NCBI GenBank assembly: GCA_014773175.1
Contig: VXCM01001272.1
Span: 49,747 to 113,746, forward strand
Origin: Lucifuga dentata
Lineage: Eukaryota; Chordata; Actinopteri; Ophidiiformes; Bythitidae
Reading direction: 5' to 3'
DNA length: 64,000 bases
The notes beneath the pieces were generated by a model. That model ran no database searches. It saw only the letters and a list, made by a program, of their open reading frames with translations, and was not told the DNA's origin. The translations under genes were made by a program, and so were the position numbers. Below are positions 62,857-64,000 of the stretch, one piece after another; position 1 is the stretch's first letter; each line of letters starts with the position of its first letter.

Positions 62857-63062
62857 GGGCTGTACTACGAAGCACGTTCAACAGAGCCAGGGTTTCTTTG
62901 CCTTAGCTGGCTCGACAAAGCCTAAAACTCCAGTCAGAGATAACGGGTACCACGACGGTGGTTATCAACCGTCTTTGTCAACCCAGGCTTTCCTCATCAA
63001 ACTCTGTGCGAGTTCCCATAAAGGGGGCATGTCGGCCTCATTTACCTCTACTACCGGACAAA

Positions 63063-63218
63063 ATGGACCAATCCAAGCTGTTTATTTCAGTCAGGAGGAG
63101 CAAAGTTATCATGCAGCGTTATGAAGATTTCAAACACATCATAACTGCTAAAAGCAACGCCATTGCTGCAAATAAGGCTAGGGAGGGATGCTGGCAGAAA
63201 GTTGCTGATAGTTTATGT
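63063..63218 (+). pseudogene. Myb/SANT-like DNA-binding domain exon of a Harbinger-type element, frame-damaged
   Basis: An ATG at 63063 opens 52 codons that end exactly at a consensus donor GTAAGT (63219-63224), phase 0. Residues 20-49 carry the hallmarks of the Myb/SANT-like domain of Harbinger-associated proteins: YED (20-22), KHIITAKSN (24-32), ANKARE (36-41) and WQKVAD (44-49). Residues 7-16 do not fit the family. In the next frame the same DNA (63086-63103) reads FSQEEQ, which does fit. This points to two compensating small indels near the N-terminus, so the copy is probably degenerate. Such proteins bind transposon ends and carry the transposase to the nucleus. The following exon is not found, and the downstream region holds an inverted repeat and a duplicated segment instead. 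Confidence 0.6.
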
Positions 63219-63301
63219 GTAAGTTTTCTGTAATTTACCACTCAATGCATCTCAGTGCCACCGTTTATTCCTAAAGTGATGCTGCACATTCTACAGCTCT
63301 G

Positions 63302-63436
63302 ACTTTAAACTTCATGCAGCAGATTTAAATATTATACTAAGAACTGCATTTAGGTCTGACACTGTCCANACTTTAAACTTCATGCAGCAGATTTAAATAT
63401 TATACTAAGAACTGCATTTAGGTCTGACACTGTCCA
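63302..63436. repeat. 67-bp direct duplication around a single N (assembly artefact)
   Basis: Copy 63302-63368, N at 63369, copy 63370-63436, identical. Confidence 0.9.
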
Positions 63437-63442
63437 TGTAGG

Positions 63443-63711
63443 ATCCATAACAATCACTAGTTTTTGACCAAATCAAAGTGAAATTAATTTTATTAGTTTG
63501 TCGACTAATCAAATTTTTAATCGGCATTCTATTGGTGCTGTACACTGTATACTATTAATGTAAACTGATAAACTGATTCATGATGTCATACTGATTCATA
63601 ATATAGTGAACTACTAATATATGTTACCTGCGATTTTATAGAAGGCTTCTTTTATAACGAATGTGAGCAAATGGCCCGGGAACACCACAAGCATATGTTT
63701 GTGGTGGTGTA

Positions 63712-63744
<33 letters not shown>

Positions 63745-63867
63745 ATACGGAACTGTGACTTAAGCGCAAACTGTATGCATCGCACTGCGTTTATATATAT
63801 ATATATATATATATACATATACATAATTTCACTTTGATTTGGTCAGAAACTAGTGACTGTTATGCAT
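63443..63867. repeat. ~43-bp inverted repeat enclosing AT-rich DNA (possible nested MITE)
   Basis: 63450-63486 and 63825-63862 are reverse complements with about two mismatches, and weaker pairing extends the arms outward. A second, overlapping pair, GCAAACTGTATGCAT (63766-63780) with its exact inverse at 63862-63876, lies inside. The enclosed ~340 bases contain TA and T runs (63708-63744, 63791-63816). No clear target duplication was found. Confidence 0.75.
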
Positions 63868-64000
63868 ACAGTTTGCACTACTTTAACTCATGGCTCCATT
63901 CGGCAGCATTCCTAATGCACGGCTCGACAAGTTTGCAAAGGGTGACGCAAAATAGTCAATTTTAAGCTGAAACTCTGAACAAAACCTGGTCCGACCAGGT

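Larger units (their letters stand above)
62857..64000 (+). mobile_element. Harbinger/PIF-like DNA transposon, 5' part, running off the window
   Basis: The left end, GGGCTGTACTACGAAGCACG, matches the terminal motif of a large family of fish DNA transposons and MITEs (Harbinger or ISL2EU type). An internal stretch, GATAACGGGTACCACGACGG..TGGTTATC, is typical of the same elements. The Myb/SANT-like exon favours Harbinger/PIF, which encode a Myb-like protein beside the transposase. A palindrome, ACCTGGTCCGACCAGGT, at 63984-64000 resembles subterminal palindromes of such elements, so the right end may be just beyond the window. A second inverted repeat is nested inside. No transposase frame is visible here. 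Confidence 0.6.

Noticed and set aside
62804..63124. 106-codon frame overlapping the Myb-like exon
   Set aside because: Only six residues of it (FSQEEQ) fit the family. The rest is the untranslated 5' end of the transposon.

Overview
The window looks like gene-poor DNA from a ray-finned fish, either a large intron or intergenic sequence. Three things suggest this. There is a very high load of CA/GT and CT/GA microsatellites, more than fifty of them. It holds the kinds of dispersed repeats common in teleosts: an L2-type LINE tail, an RTE/Expander-like LINE tail ending in (GAA)n, and TTAA- and TA-flanked MITEs. There is a piece of a Harbinger/PIF-like element with a Myb/SANT-like coding exon. 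No bacterial-style gene layout, rRNA, tRNA or CRISPR array is visible. Nearly every long open frame is a translated microsatellite (Thr-His, Cys-Val, Ser-Leu or Arg-Glu repeats) or a purine- or pyrimidine-rich tract.

Layout: 1-9 kb is unique sequence broken by microsatellites, with a perfect 20-bp-stem hairpin at 1944-1991. 9.0-9.5 kb is a hAT-like remnant. 11.66-12.25 kb is a MITE with roughly 88-bp terminal inverted repeats. 12.94-13.11 kb is an antisense LINE tail. 15.0-15.2 kb and 28.5-28.7 kb carry clusters of nuclear-receptor half-sites, and 29.7 kb carries a full CTCF-type match. 24.36-24.51 kb is a weak candidate exon. 42.4 kb holds an almost perfect 23-bp-stem hairpin with a 10-nt loop. 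45.3 kb is an L2 tail and 45.8 kb a Kolobok-like end. 46189-46351 on the minus strand is the best host-gene coding exon. 48.09-48.74 kb is a TA-flanked MITE. 58.9-60.1 kb is a CpG-rich island that may be an LTR or a promoter. 62.86 kb to the window end is the Harbinger-like element, with a nested inverted repeat.

The main structural signal is an assembly artefact. Eleven single-N gaps are each flanked by two near-identical direct copies of about 53-67 bp (most 62-67 bp), so they are probably unmerged contig overlaps and not biological duplications. Other gaps sit in C/G homopolymers or at microsatellite junctions.

The gene content is therefore one probable internal exon of an unidentified minus-strand gene, one transposon exon and a few weak exon candidates. 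If the 46.2-kb exon is real, much of the window is intron of its gene, and the 42.4-kb hairpin would be transcribed in the orientation where it pairs best. I could not identify that gene from its 54 codons.
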